Part shown: piece after piece, positions 45,337-54,481 of the stretch
Layout of the letters: each line of letters opens with the position of its first letter
How positions within the stretch are numbered: position 1 is the stretch's first letter
Assembly (NCBI GenBank): GCA_902768715.1
Contig: CACXMH010000006.1
Span: 62,001-126,000, forward strand
Origin: Fibrobacter succinogenes
GTDB lineage: Bacteria; Fibrobacterota; Fibrobacteria; Fibrobacterales; Fibrobacteraceae
DNA length: 64,000 bases
Direction of reading: 5' to 3'
The notes under the pieces: generated by a model
Told to the model about the DNA's origin: nothing
Database searches by the model: none
The model's input: only the letters and a program-made list of their open reading frames with translations
Program-made: the position numbers and the translations under genes

Positions 45337-46292
45337 AAATCATTTCTGAAAAACTGATATGCAGCTTGAACATTTCGCCAAAGGAATGTGTGAAATGGAT
45401 TCGTGAAAGTTTTGCCATGAAAAAAGAGGCTCAGTTGCCTGCAAAAATAAGCGTGCATCCGGCTGATATGGATTTTTTTACATCTATGCCATGTCTTTTG
45501 CCCAAAAACAAGAATGGACGAATGTTTTTTGGAATAAAGGAAGTTCACCGAATTGAAGGGGCGGTTCCAAGTCTTGGTAGTGACATGATGCTGTATGATG
45601 CTACTTCAGGGGAACTTTTGGCTCTTGTGGATAGCGACTGGATAACGACCATGAGAACCGGAGCGGTTGCTGCTGTTTCTGCAAAGGCCCTTCGTGTGAA
45701 CAATGCTAGTATTTATGGTTTCGTTGGACTCGGAAATACTGCACGTGCGTCGTTGCTGTGCATTCTTGAACAGGAGCCAGAAAAGTTTTTCCAGGTAAAA
45801 TTACTTCGATACAAGGATCAAGCAGAGCAATTTATTGAACGTTTTAAAGCGTACTCAAACGTGAGTTTTGAAATCATTGATGATATAAAGGATATGGCTT
45901 CATCGGTGGATGTCTTGATTAGCTGTATCACAAGTGCTCATGGATTGTTTGTCGAGGATGAATCCGTCTTCAAACCAGGTATAACAATTATTCCTGTGCA
46001 TATGCGTGGATTCCAAAACTGTGATGTTACGTTCGATCGCGTTTTTGGGGATGACACGAATCACGTGAAAAACTTCAAATATTTCCCGCAGTATCACGAT
46101 TATAACGAAATTGGGGAAGTCCTTGCAGGACGCGATCCGGGACGTAAGTCAGAAGACCAACGAATTATAGATTATAATTACGGTTTGGCTCTTCATGACG
46201 TTGTCTACGCATCAAAAATTTACGAACTCCTGGAGAACCAATCTGTTCCTGAAGTAAAAATTGAAAAAGAGACGGAAAAGTTCTGGATATAG
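45333..46292 (+). CDS. ornithine cyclodeaminase/mu-crystallin family protein
   Basis: 319 residues from a GTG overlapping the previous stop (GTGA). It has MRTGAVAAVSAKAL and a Rossmann segment with VGLGNTARASLLCIL (about 129-143) typical of the family, which includes ornithine and lysine cyclodeaminases, ketimine reductases and SbnB-like amino-acid synthases. It would use NAD(P)H and an amino-acid-derived substrate. Its place between the cytidylyltransferase-PLP fusion and LicD suggests it helps make an unusual amino component of the polymer. The DNA becomes distinctly AT-rich from here on. Confidence 0.85.
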   Translation: MKIISEKLICSLNISPKECVKWIRESFAMKKEAQLPAKISVHPADMDFFTSMPCLLPKNKNGRMFFGIKEVHRIEGAVPSLGSDMMLYDATSGELLALVDSDWITTMRTGAVAAVSAKALRVNNASIYGFVGLGNTARASLLCILEQEPEKFFQVKLLRYKDQAEQFIERFKAYSNVSFEIIDDIKDMASSVDVLISCITSAHGLFVEDESVFKPGITIIPVHMRGFQNCDVTFDRVFGDDTNHVKNFKYFPQYHDYNEIGEVLAGRDPGRKSEDQRIIDYNYGLALHDVVYASKIYELLENQSVPEVKIEKETEKFWI

Positions 46293-46306
46293 TATTGAGA
46301 TGACCT

Positions 46307-47122
46307 ATGATCAATCCGGAATTGCAAACTCGGCTTCGTGAACGTTTTAATCCAGACGGTTCTAGTCTGCGACGCGCACAGTTGCGTATGCTCCAAATGC
46401 TAGAATTTATCGACGATGTTTGTAAAAAAAATGATATTACTTATTGGCTAGATTCTGGAACGTTATTGGGTGCCGCTCGTCATGGAGGATATATCCCATG
46501 GGATGATGATACCGATATTTGCATGTCGGCTGAAGATTATCAAAAATTCAAGAAAATCATGTTGTCCCAAAAATTGAGCGATGAGTTTGTTTTGCAATGT
46601 GATGAAACGGACAAAGGCTTCTATTCTCCTTGGGATGTTCTTCGAGATCTGAAAAGCGAATATATTCAGGATTCTGCTCTTCATAACAAGAGGAAGTATA
46701 GAGGGGTGCAGGTCGATATCTTTTATCAGGATGACCGTGCTTATGAGAGTGCGCGAAAATGGATGACGTTTTTGTATAACAAGTTGATTTTGCGGGTTGT
46801 AGCAGGAAAGAGTATAAAAGCACGTGTTTTTAGGCCATTTTTGCCAGTAAGCTACTTTCTTATAAAGAAGGTTATAACGCCTTTATTGCACCTCGTTCAT
46901 CGTAAGAAAAATGATTATTATAGTATGCCATACGGAGTCCCCTTTAGATCCATAAGATACAAGAAAAACATATTCCCTGTGGAGCGGATCGAGTTTGAAG
47001 GGAGATTCTTCAATGCTCCTCGGAATGTGGATGAATATCTTAAGGATATTTACGGGAATTGGGAGAAAATTCCTGATATCGACGAAATACAGACCCATAA
47101 TGTAGAACTTAAATTTTATTGA
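46307..47122 (+). CDS. LicD-family phosphotransferase
   Basis: 271 residues. The LicD hallmark DSGTLLGAARHGGYIPWDDD (about 50-67) with the metal-binding acidic residues is intact, followed by the usual ending GNWEKIPD. LicD enzymes transfer phosphocholine or a related alcohol phosphate from the CDP form to cell-surface sugars; this supports a CDP-activated product of the 43522 enzyme. The gene begins 14 bases after the dehydrogenase. Confidence 0.92.
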   Translation: MINPELQTRLRERFNPDGSSLRRAQLRMLQMLEFIDDVCKKNDITYWLDSGTLLGAARHGGYIPWDDDTDICMSAEDYQKFKKIMLSQKLSDEFVLQCDETDKGFYSPWDVLRDLKSEYIQDSALHNKRKYRGVQVDIFYQDDRAYESARKWMTFLYNKLILRVVAGKSIKARVFRPFLPVSYFLIKKVITPLLHLVHRKKNDYYSMPYGVPFRSIRYKKNIFPVERIEFEGRFFNAPRNVDEYLKDIYGNWEKIPDIDEIQTHNVELKFY

Positions 47123-47148
47123 TAAATACTATTTATTCTGCCTGTAAA

Positions 47149-48180
47149 ATGACAAATTCAAGCGAACGACTGGATTACCTAGACCTCTTAAAGGGTTTTG
47201 CCATATTCCTTGTGGTTATGGGACATTTTTTGGCGTGGACATTCCCTGCCGATGTAGATCGTGGTTTTTATCCCCTATTTGTGAAGAACGTCATTTATTC
47301 TTTCCACATGCCACTCTTTTTCTTTGTCTCGGGTTATCTCGTGGACTTAAAAAGAAAGGAATGGAAGATTGGAACGGGAATGACTGTGATTTGGAAGCGG
47401 GTACAGACCTTGTTGCTGCCGGGTTTTTCTTTTTTGTTGATTCTGTATGTAAGGACTGGGGCGGTATATTTTGAATGGTTCCTGAAAGTTCTTTTTGAAA
47501 TGTATCTTGCTTACGTAGTAACGAGACTGGTTTCACGCTATCTGTTTAACAAAGTTTCTGTAGAAATGGTCCTGCATGTAGGGGCAGTTGTCGCTATTTT
47601 CCTTGTAAAGCGCTTGTCGACCGGTACATCTGTGAATGACTTGCTGTCTTTTTCGGCATTCTGTAATTTTTACCCCTATTTTCTTTTAGGCTATGTATGT
47701 TGCCGTTTTAAAATGGAAAAGCTTGTTGCTTCAAAAGATTGGATATATTCGCTATGCGTTGTTGCTTGGTGTGTTTTGTTTCTTGTCATGAGAGAAACAG
47801 AGTTTCCGGGAAAAAAATACATTGTCGCAATTTCGGCTATTGTAGTGTGCTTTAAAATTGCGCAGAGTGTTGATTTTTCTAAGCCGACACTTGTCACGCG
47901 ATCCTTGATAAGATGGGGAAAGATTTCGTTAGCGATATATCTTATAAGCCCGATGATTATCCCCTGGTTCCCCGAACTGGGAATGTATTTTATTAAAGCA
48001 GATGCGTATGAACGTTTTGGCAGCTTTACACACGCGACACATTTGACATCTATTTTTTGCCAGGTTGTTTCTGGTGTGGTTATCAGCCTCTATGTATGCG
48101 TGATTTGCTCTTTGCTGAAAAAAATTTTCGAAAAAAGTAAAGTTTTGAACTTTATTTTATTTGGACAGAAATCTGAATGA
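47149..48180 (+). CDS. membrane acyltransferase family 3 (polysaccharide O-acetyltransferase-like)
   Basis: 343 residues from the ATG at 47149; a TTG at 47119 overlapping the LicD stop is an alternative. The beginning RLDYLDLLKGFAIFLVVMGH with the catalytic His is the acyltransferase-3 signature, followed by about ten membrane helices. In this operon it probably O-acetylates the repeat unit. It is distinct from the acyltransferase at 16062. Confidence 0.85.
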   Translation: MTNSSERLDYLDLLKGFAIFLVVMGHFLAWTFPADVDRGFYPLFVKNVIYSFHMPLFFFVSGYLVDLKRKEWKIGTGMTVIWKRVQTLLLPGFSFLLILYVRTGAVYFEWFLKVLFEMYLAYVVTRLVSRYLFNKVSVEMVLHVGAVVAIFLVKRLSTGTSVNDLLSFSAFCNFYPYFLLGYVCCRFKMEKLVASKDWIYSLCVVAWCVLFLVMRETEFPGKKYIVAISAIVVCFKIAQSVDFSKPTLVTRSLIRWGKISLAIYLISPMIIPWFPELGMYFIKADAYERFGSFTHATHLTSIFCQVVSGVVISLYVCVICSLLKKIFEKSKVLNFILFGQKSE

Positions 48181-48211
48181 TGTTTTGGATTAGAAGCTGA
48201 ACAAAGATGAT

Positions 48212-49726
48212 ATGATGGATTCTCCTAAGCATAATAGAAATGAACGGCTAGCCAAAAATACGTTGCTGCTGTATTTCCGTATGCTCTTTGTGATGTTTGT
48301 AGGACTTTACGTGAGTCGTATTGTTCTTCAGGAATTAGGTGAATCTGATTTTGGTGTATATAATGTTGTTGGAGGTTTTGTCGCGATGTTTGCGATAATC
48401 TCCAGTTCACTATCCAGTGCAATCAGCCGTTATATAACATTTGAATTGGGTAAAGGAGATGGGGGACGCTTAAGAGAAGTGTTTTCTATGTCAGTGAACA
48501 TCCAGTTAATCATTGGTTTGTTTATTCTTGTAATTGGTGAAATTGCGGGATTATGGTTTATTGAAAATAAGATGTCAATAGACGAAACTCGAAGAAATGT
48601 TGCTGTTGTTGTGTTCCAATTTTCGTTATTGACTTTCTTAGTTAATTTGATTAGTGTTCCGTACAATGCGTGTGTTATTGCTCATGAAAAAATGAAGTTC
48701 TTCGCTTATATCGGTGTAGCGGAGGTTTTCCTTAAATTATTCGCTGTTTTTATCTTAAAATATGTATGCTTTGATAAACTAGAATTGTGGGCTTTACTTT
48801 TGATGTTGATTGCCGTTGTTTTGAGGTTGGTCTATGGTATTTATTGCAGGAAAAATTTTAAGGAATGCCGCTACAAGTTTAATATAAATCAAGATTTGCT
48901 GAAAGAGATGTTTGGTTTCGCTGGATGGAATTTTATAGGGGAAATAGCGGGGGTATTACGAAATCATGGCGTGAATGTTTTGTTGAATGTTTATTTTGGT
49001 CCAGTTGTAAATGCGGGTAGGGGTATTGCCAATCAGGTTAGCCATGCGGTTAATCAGTTTTCAAGGAATTTTATGATTGCCGTATCGCCACAGATTACAA
49101 AGCTCTATGCAAAAGAAGAAATTGCGTCTTCTTATAACTTGGCTTTGATGAGTTCCAGATTGTCAGGATGCTTGCTTTTAATAGTGTCGTTGCCGTTGGT
49201 TATGGAAATGGATTTCGTTTTGCATTTATGGCTTGGGCCATATCCTAAAGCAGCTTTGAATTTCTCAATTTTGTCTATTATTCTTGTGGCAGTAGAATCA
49301 ATCGCCTTGCCTTTTGTTACGTTGCAACGCGCTACTGGGAAAATGAAAAAATATCAGCTTGTTGTTGGGACTGTACATTTATTGAATTTTCCTATTTCTT
49401 TTCTGTTGCTTGCCGGAAGCTTTAGAGCAGATTATGTTTACTATGTTGCTATTTTTCTGGCTATAGTCTGCTTGTTTTGTAGAGTCGCCTTGTTAAAAGA
49501 TAATATGCCTATTTCTATGGCTCCTTTTTTCAAAGATGTATGTCTTCGTTTGTTGCTGGTCGTTTCGGCCTGTGTGATAATGTGTTATATTGTTAAACAA
49601 TATATTTCTATACCTCCTATTGGCAGTATGTTGTTAATAGTACTGTTTTCTACTATTCTGGTTGTTCTTTTGGGGATGAAAAAATCGGAAATTATTTTCT
49701 TGAAAAATAAAATTAGGGGAAAGTGA
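48212..49726 (+). CDS. Wzx-type polysaccharide flippase (MATE/PST family)
   Basis: 504 residues with about 12-14 membrane segments. The N-terminal RLAKNTLLLYFRMLFVMFVGLY and VLQELGESDFGVYNVVGGFV match oligosaccharide flippases of the PST family. It moves undecaprenyl-linked repeat units across the inner membrane. With Wzy (51014) and a Wzc-like kinase (62303) it points to the Wzx/Wzy pathway. AT-rich; start without a strong ribosome site. Confidence 0.88.
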   Translation: MMDSPKHNRNERLAKNTLLLYFRMLFVMFVGLYVSRIVLQELGESDFGVYNVVGGFVAMFAIISSSLSSAISRYITFELGKGDGGRLREVFSMSVNIQLIIGLFILVIGEIAGLWFIENKMSIDETRRNVAVVVFQFSLLTFLVNLISVPYNACVIAHEKMKFFAYIGVAEVFLKLFAVFILKYVCFDKLELWALLLMLIAVVLRLVYGIYCRKNFKECRYKFNINQDLLKEMFGFAGWNFIGEIAGVLRNHGVNVLLNVYFGPVVNAGRGIANQVSHAVNQFSRNFMIAVSPQITKLYAKEEIASSYNLALMSSRLSGCLLLIVSLPLVMEMDFVLHLWLGPYPKAALNFSILSIILVAVESIALPFVTLQRATGKMKKYQLVVGTVHLLNFPISFLLLAGSFRADYVYYVAIFLAIVCLFCRVALLKDNMPISMAPFFKDVCLRLLLVVSACVIMCYIVKQYISIPPIGSMLLIVLFSTILVVLLGMKKSEIIFLKNKIRGK

Positions 49727-49727
49727 A

Positions 49728-50897
49728 ATGAAGGTTCTCTATGTGCTTGCTCCGAATGATCGCTTTAACTATGGCGATATATTGTTTCCGCATATTATTA
49801 GCAAGAGCTTGAAAGCTTTTGACAAGTGTATTTTCGTCTCAACAACTAAATCAGATTTGTCAAAATATGGTGCCATGCCAACGGAATCTCTTGAGATTTT
49901 GCAAGATGTAAATCCTAGTGATTCGAATTATCTGATTGTTGCTGGTGGTGAATGTCTTACGGTTTCATGGGAAACGATATTGGGTTATATTGATTCTGAT
50001 GTGGATCGCCTGAAAAGATGGATGAGTTACCGATATATAAGAAAGCTAAGGCCGTGTGTGTTGAAATGGTTTTCGTACTTCAAAAGAAAAATAAAAACGA
50101 GGTATCCTTTTTCTATTGGCAAAAATGAGCTGCCTGCCTTTAAGCGTGTGATTTACAATTCGTTAGGACGATGCTATTTAAGGAAAAACCCCAGCGTTCT
50201 TCTGGAAAAAAAGACTCGTGCGATTCTTTCAAGCGTGGATTATTTGGCGGTTCGTGATAAAATGACATATGAGGCATTGCAGAGCAATGGCATTCCGTGC
50301 TTCTTGCGTCCAGATTCGGCTATTTTGATGTCGGCTATTTTCACAGAGGATTATCTTGAAAGTCATATGACTGTTGATAAGCGTAAATTTGATTTAGGAA
50401 ATTACATTTTCTTTCAGACGTATGCTATTGACAAACAAAAAGAAAGTCAATTGATAGAGATAATCAAAAGTATCTACTCAAAGTATAAGAAGAAATTTGT
50501 ATTATGCCCGATTGGGACTGCTCTTGGGCATAATGACCAAAAAACTTTGCTTCGTATTTCGCAAAAACTGGATAAAGAGATTGAAGCATTTATTGATACG
50601 CCCAATATTTGGGATATTATGTGGTTGATTAAGCATTCTTGTCTTTATTCTGGAACAAGTTTGCATGGCACAATAACAGCAATGAGTTTTGCGATACCGT
50701 TTGCTGTACATGGCCCAGTAAAGCTAAGGTCGTATATTGATACATGGGCTCCAGCTATGGGAAAATGCTTTTCTGATGAAGATGGTTTGCTTGCCAATAT
50801 AGAAAGGCAATTGGAACGCCCTGAAATATGCGATATTTCGGAACAGATGGAATCAATTCGCCGTTCTTTTCAGAAAATAGAAGAATTGTTAGAGTGA
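49728..50897 (+). CDS. polysaccharide pyruvyltransferase family protein
   Basis: 389 residues. NYGDILFPHIISKSL near the start, LIVAGGECL, and YSGTSLHGTITAMSFAIPF near 305-323 correspond to the PS_pyruv_trans pattern (GxxxxHG...g.P). Members add pyruvate ketals or other groups to polysaccharide sugars. It begins 1 base after the flippase gene. Activity is inferred from the family. Confidence 0.85.
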   Translation: MKVLYVLAPNDRFNYGDILFPHIISKSLKAFDKCIFVSTTKSDLSKYGAMPTESLEILQDVNPSDSNYLIVAGGECLTVSWETILGYIDSDVDRLKRWMSYRYIRKLRPCVLKWFSYFKRKIKTRYPFSIGKNELPAFKRVIYNSLGRCYLRKNPSVLLEKKTRAILSSVDYLAVRDKMTYEALQSNGIPCFLRPDSAILMSAIFTEDYLESHMTVDKRKFDLGNYIFFQTYAIDKQKESQLIEIIKSIYSKYKKKFVLCPIGTALGHNDQKTLLRISQKLDKEIEAFIDTPNIWDIMWLIKHSCLYSGTSLHGTITAMSFAIPFAVHGPVKLRSYIDTWAPAMGKCFSDEDGLLANIERQLERPEICDISEQMESIRRSFQKIEELLE

Positions 50898-50923
50898 AAG
50901 TAAGGGTGTGGATTGTTTTTTTC

Positions 50924-50929
50924 TACATT
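50924..50929 (+). promoter_or_regulatory. candidate internal promoter -10 element
   Basis: TACATT after a T-run, the same form as the proposed operon promoter at 39289, within the only sizeable gap (116 bases) of the polysaccharide operon. An optimal AAGGAGG at 50939-50945 faces a tiny GTG frame of four codons (50954-50968). Confidence 0.3.
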
Positions 50930-51013
50930 AGCTAGCAGAAGGAGGCTTTGCTTGTGAGAGTCTACTAAGATTGCTGGATGAGAGCGGTTTGAGAATTAGG
51001 AATAGCTGAATAT

Positions 51014-52318
51014 ATGGAAATATTTGTTGTAAATGTCTTTTTATATGTAGTATTATTTTTGTGGGCTTTACGAAATAAGAAAGACTGTAGTGCTTTCTAT
51101 ATTTTTTCAGGTTTGATGTACGCTGTAGTCGCGTGCATGGGTGTATATATATTCAATGAAAATATTTATCAGAACGAGATACCTGATCATCGGGGCCTTG
51201 AGTATTTGAGCTACACCCCGTTTTTTTTGATGTTTGTTATGATGTTGGTTGTATTTTGGCCCCTAAAAACTATACCGAAATTTGAATTAGAATGGAGCGA
51301 CCGAAGGGTGAATTGGTTTTCCAACATAGCTGTGTTGTTGATCGTTTCTCATATGTTTTTTTGGCTTTATGGTTTCCAATTAGATGCGGCCTCTGATTTG
51401 GGCGATGCGTACCACATGAGTGTTTCCGGCGATTTGGCCTTGCAGTATAGTTCTGACGGAGAGGTTATCATCTCCAAAATTCTTAGAAGGCTTTCTCTTT
51501 GTATTACGCCAATTTTCTTCTATTTGCAATTTTATCGATTTTCTAAAAGCGCTAAAATAGGTGCGGCTGTTGTCTGTCTGTGTATAGGAATTTTTGCCAG
51601 TGTTGTTCCTGCGATTTTACAAGGAAGCCGGGGAAGTTTATTCTTTACGTTATTTTCGTTAATTTATGTATATACGGTTTTTAAAGATGAGATACCGTTA
51701 AAAACCAAAAAGAAGTTATATGGTTTGTTTGCAGTAGTGATTGTGGCCATGTCTTTTTATGTTGTGGTGATTTCAGTGATGCGGAGTAAAGGGGATTCTG
51801 AAGGGGCGATTATAAAAATTTTCAGATATTTTGGAGAACCATTCTTAAATTTAGGATTGGTGTATTGGAACTCTACAGATGTGCATACATATGGTATTAG
51901 GTATTTCCCCAAATTGCTTGAATTGTATGGGGGATTTGAATTGCCGGAATCTAAATATGGCGTAGATGCCTTGCGTGAATTTTGGACAAGGATTTACGGA
52001 GTTAATATGTATTATTTTAAGACCTTCTTTGGTGACCTGTACATGGAATTCGGCGTTGTGGGAGCTTTTATTGTATCCACATTAACCGCAACTGGGGCGT
52101 GGCTGTCAAAGAAACTAAAGAATCCGCTGCTTTGTCACTTTATTTTGTACTATTATGCGAAAAATGTCGTTATATGGGGCATATTCGGTTTCGGGGTTAC
52201 GCAAAATGTTTGTGTCGACTTGGCTTATGCGCTTGTGTTTTGGTATATTTTCTCGAAATTCTGGAATCCGGTAAAGAAAGAAGAGGATGGGGAAAAAGAG
52301 GAGAAAAAGAGCGGATGA
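51014..52318 (+). CDS. Wzy-type O-antigen/capsule polymerase
   Basis: 434 residues, about eleven membrane segments with a large periplasmic-side loop in the middle-to-late part, no other domain. Size and topology fit the highly diverse Wzy family, and the position between Wzx-dependent pathway genes supports it. Wzy joins repeat units in the periplasm. Sequence motifs are not conserved enough in this family for certainty. The next gene overlaps its stop by 4 bases. Confidence 0.78.
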   Translation: MEIFVVNVFLYVVLFLWALRNKKDCSAFYIFSGLMYAVVACMGVYIFNENIYQNEIPDHRGLEYLSYTPFFLMFVMMLVVFWPLKTIPKFELEWSDRRVNWFSNIAVLLIVSHMFFWLYGFQLDAASDLGDAYHMSVSGDLALQYSSDGEVIISKILRRLSLCITPIFFYLQFYRFSKSAKIGAAVVCLCIGIFASVVPAILQGSRGSLFFTLFSLIYVYTVFKDEIPLKTKKKLYGLFAVVIVAMSFYVVVISVMRSKGDSEGAIIKIFRYFGEPFLNLGLVYWNSTDVHTYGIRYFPKLLELYGGFELPESKYGVDALREFWTRIYGVNMYYFKTFFGDLYMEFGVVGAFIVSTLTATGAWLSKKLKNPLLCHFILYYYAKNVVIWGIFGFGVTQNVCVDLAYALVFWYIFSKFWNPVKKEEDGEKEEKKSG

Positions 52319-53268
52319 AATTTTCAGTAGCAATCCCCGCATATAAATCTAGATATTTGAAAGAGGCTTTAGAGAGTTGTCTGTCTCAGACCTACGACGA
52401 TTACGAAGTTGTTGTGGTAGATGATGCGTCTCCTGAAAACTTGCAGAAAACGGTGGATTGCCTTAATGATTCTCGGATTCACTACTATCGGAATGAGAAA
52501 AACTGTGGAGCAATAGACGTAGTTGATAATTGGAATATATGTCTTGAGCACTGCAGTGGTGAATACGTGATATGCATGGGCGATGACGATAAACTGACCC
52601 CTAATTGTCTCTCAGATTATGCAAAATTAATAGAAAAATACCCCCAGTTGGCTGTTTATCACGCTTGGACCGAAATAATTGATGAGAATTCAAAGTTTAA
52701 AGATATGCAGCAACCTCGTCCTGAATATGAGAGTGGCTTGTCGTTAGTTTGGAATCGATGGAATGGACGGAATAAGCAGTATATTGGCGATTTTTGCTTT
52801 AATAGGGCAGAATTGGAAAAAATAGGTGGCTTTGTTAAACTGCCATTGGCTTGGTTCTCCGATGATATTACGGTTGCGATGATGTCGATTCAAAAAGGAA
52901 TTGCCAATACGCAAACGGTTTGTTTTCAGTATCGGGAAAATTCATTAACACTGACGAATTCGGGGCGTACGAATATAAAATTGGCTGCGACAAAGTTGGC
53001 AAAACAATGGTATGATGTTTTTTTTAGCGATCTGGAAAGAAGTAAAGATGCTTTGCCCGCCATAGACCAGAAGTATTTAACGCTCTTGCGCAAGCAACTT
53101 CCGGCGTATTATAAAGAACGGCAGGCTAAATGGTTGAGGCAGGACTTAAATAATCATTTACTTCATTCTTTTTATTGGTGTATCCATAGAAAGAAATATG
53201 ATTTGACGCTGAAGATGGTTTTTTCGGGTTTGTTAAGTGCGATTAAAAAGAAAATGAGGCGTACATGA
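52315..53268 (+). CDS. glycosyltransferase family 2
   Basis: 317 residues from the ATG at 52315 (ATGA overlap). It opens with FSVAIPAYKSRYLKEALESC, then VVVVDDASPEN and the metal-binding GDDDKL, the GT2 (GT-A fold) hallmarks. It transfers one sugar of the repeat unit from a nucleotide sugar. Substrate not predictable. Confidence 0.92.
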   Translation: MKFSVAIPAYKSRYLKEALESCLSQTYDDYEVVVVDDASPENLQKTVDCLNDSRIHYYRNEKNCGAIDVVDNWNICLEHCSGEYVICMGDDDKLTPNCLSDYAKLIEKYPQLAVYHAWTEIIDENSKFKDMQQPRPEYESGLSLVWNRWNGRNKQYIGDFCFNRAELEKIGGFVKLPLAWFSDDITVAMMSIQKGIANTQTVCFQYRENSLTLTNSGRTNIKLAATKLAKQWYDVFFSDLERSKDALPAIDQKYLTLLRKQLPAYYKERQAKWLRQDLNNHLLHSFYWCIHRKKYDLTLKMVFSGLLSAIKKKMRRT

Positions 53269-54479
53269 AGGTGTTGATTGTTTCAAGGGTTCCTTCGCAT
53301 CCGAACAGGATGGGAAATAATTACGCAATTGTGATGCAAGCGGAAGCGCTAATGCAGCTGGGATGCGAAGTGCATTTTATGTGGGTGCAGGAAAAACCTC
53401 TAAAGAATATGGATGAAAATACTCAGAAAATAGTCGAGGAGTGCTCATCGTATTGGGGTGAACGGTTTTATCATTACCAGGTTCCTCTTTTTTACAAGCT
53501 GGTTTCTGTTGCCCGTAGATCGTTTGCTAAGCGCTTTAAAAAGGGTTTTTTCAATATAGATACCTGGTACCATCGGTGCATTGTTAACTATATAAATCGA
53601 ATAAATGACAAGGAGCATTTTGATGTCTGCATTGTCAATTATTTTGATTTGTCAAAGGTTCTTTCCGAAGTTGATATTCCTAAGAAAGCTCTACACACGC
53701 ATGACAACCATATTTATAATAATATAAAATATGCGGGAGATGTGACTTTGTCGAAGAACGGAGGTGTAGGAGCGGAATTTTTCAAGGGGATGCCTCCTAA
53801 CAGAACTCTTTCTCCTAATGACGAGGCGAAAGCCTTGCAACGTGCACCTCATATTTTTTCACTACAGGACGAAGAGACTGCCATATTTGAATGCCTTGCT
53901 CCACGGAGCCGTGTATATACCATCTATTCGCTATTTCCTCATCGAGAAACGCCCGTTGTCGGTAATCACAACATGCTGATTTTGGCGGCAAATACCCTTT
54001 TTAACATAAGCGGGATTATCTGGTTTATTGACAATGTTCTACCGTCAATTGTAGAAGAATTTCCGGATGCCAAATTGCTGCTTGCCGGGAATGCGGCCAA
54101 GGTTATTGAAAAAAAATATCCGAATCACCCGTCAATAGATTTTATAGGTTATGTTGCAGACTTGGCGGAGTTCTTTTCTAGAGGAGATGTTGCTGTCAAC
54201 CCCATTTATCAGGGGACGGGTCTCAAAATAAAAACGTTCGAGTCCCTTGCGTATGATAAGGTTTTGCTAACCCACCCACACAGTAAAAAAGGTGTGTTTG
54301 ATAGGAGTAATGCCCCCATATTCTCTTCGGAAAAACCTGAAGAATGGGTCGAGTTTCTCAAGAAGGTGTGGAACACTCCGGGTGAAATTGAAAATATAAA
54401 GCAAAAGAACAAAGCGTATTTGGATAGGATGAATAATTATGTGTTGAGCGAATATAGGCGGTTTCTTGAGGCAGATTGA
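53265..54479 (+). CDS. glycosyltransferase, GT-B fold (GT4-like)
   Basis: 404 residues overlapping the preceding stop by 4 bases. The N-terminal VSRVPSHPNRMGNN and the C-terminal region with LLLAGNAAKVIE, NHPSIDFIGYVADLAEFFS and PIYQGTGLKIKTFESLAYDK are typical of GT4-type GT-B enzymes; the final motif corresponds to the EX7E-like donor site (GTGLKIKTFE). It adds a further sugar to the repeat unit. Confidence 0.88.
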   Translation: MKVLIVSRVPSHPNRMGNNYAIVMQAEALMQLGCEVHFMWVQEKPLKNMDENTQKIVEECSSYWGERFYHYQVPLFYKLVSVARRSFAKRFKKGFFNIDTWYHRCIVNYINRINDKEHFDVCIVNYFDLSKVLSEVDIPKKALHTHDNHIYNNIKYAGDVTLSKNGGVGAEFFKGMPPNRTLSPNDEAKALQRAPHIFSLQDEETAIFECLAPRSRVYTIYSLFPHRETPVVGNHNMLILAANTLFNISGIIWFIDNVLPSIVEEFPDAKLLLAGNAAKVIEKKYPNHPSIDFIGYVADLAEFFSRGDVAVNPIYQGTGLKIKTFESLAYDKVLLTHPHSKKGVFDRSNAPIFSSEKPEEWVEFLKKVWNTPGEIENIKQKNKAYLDRMNNYVLSEYRRFLEAD

Positions 54480-54481
54480 TT

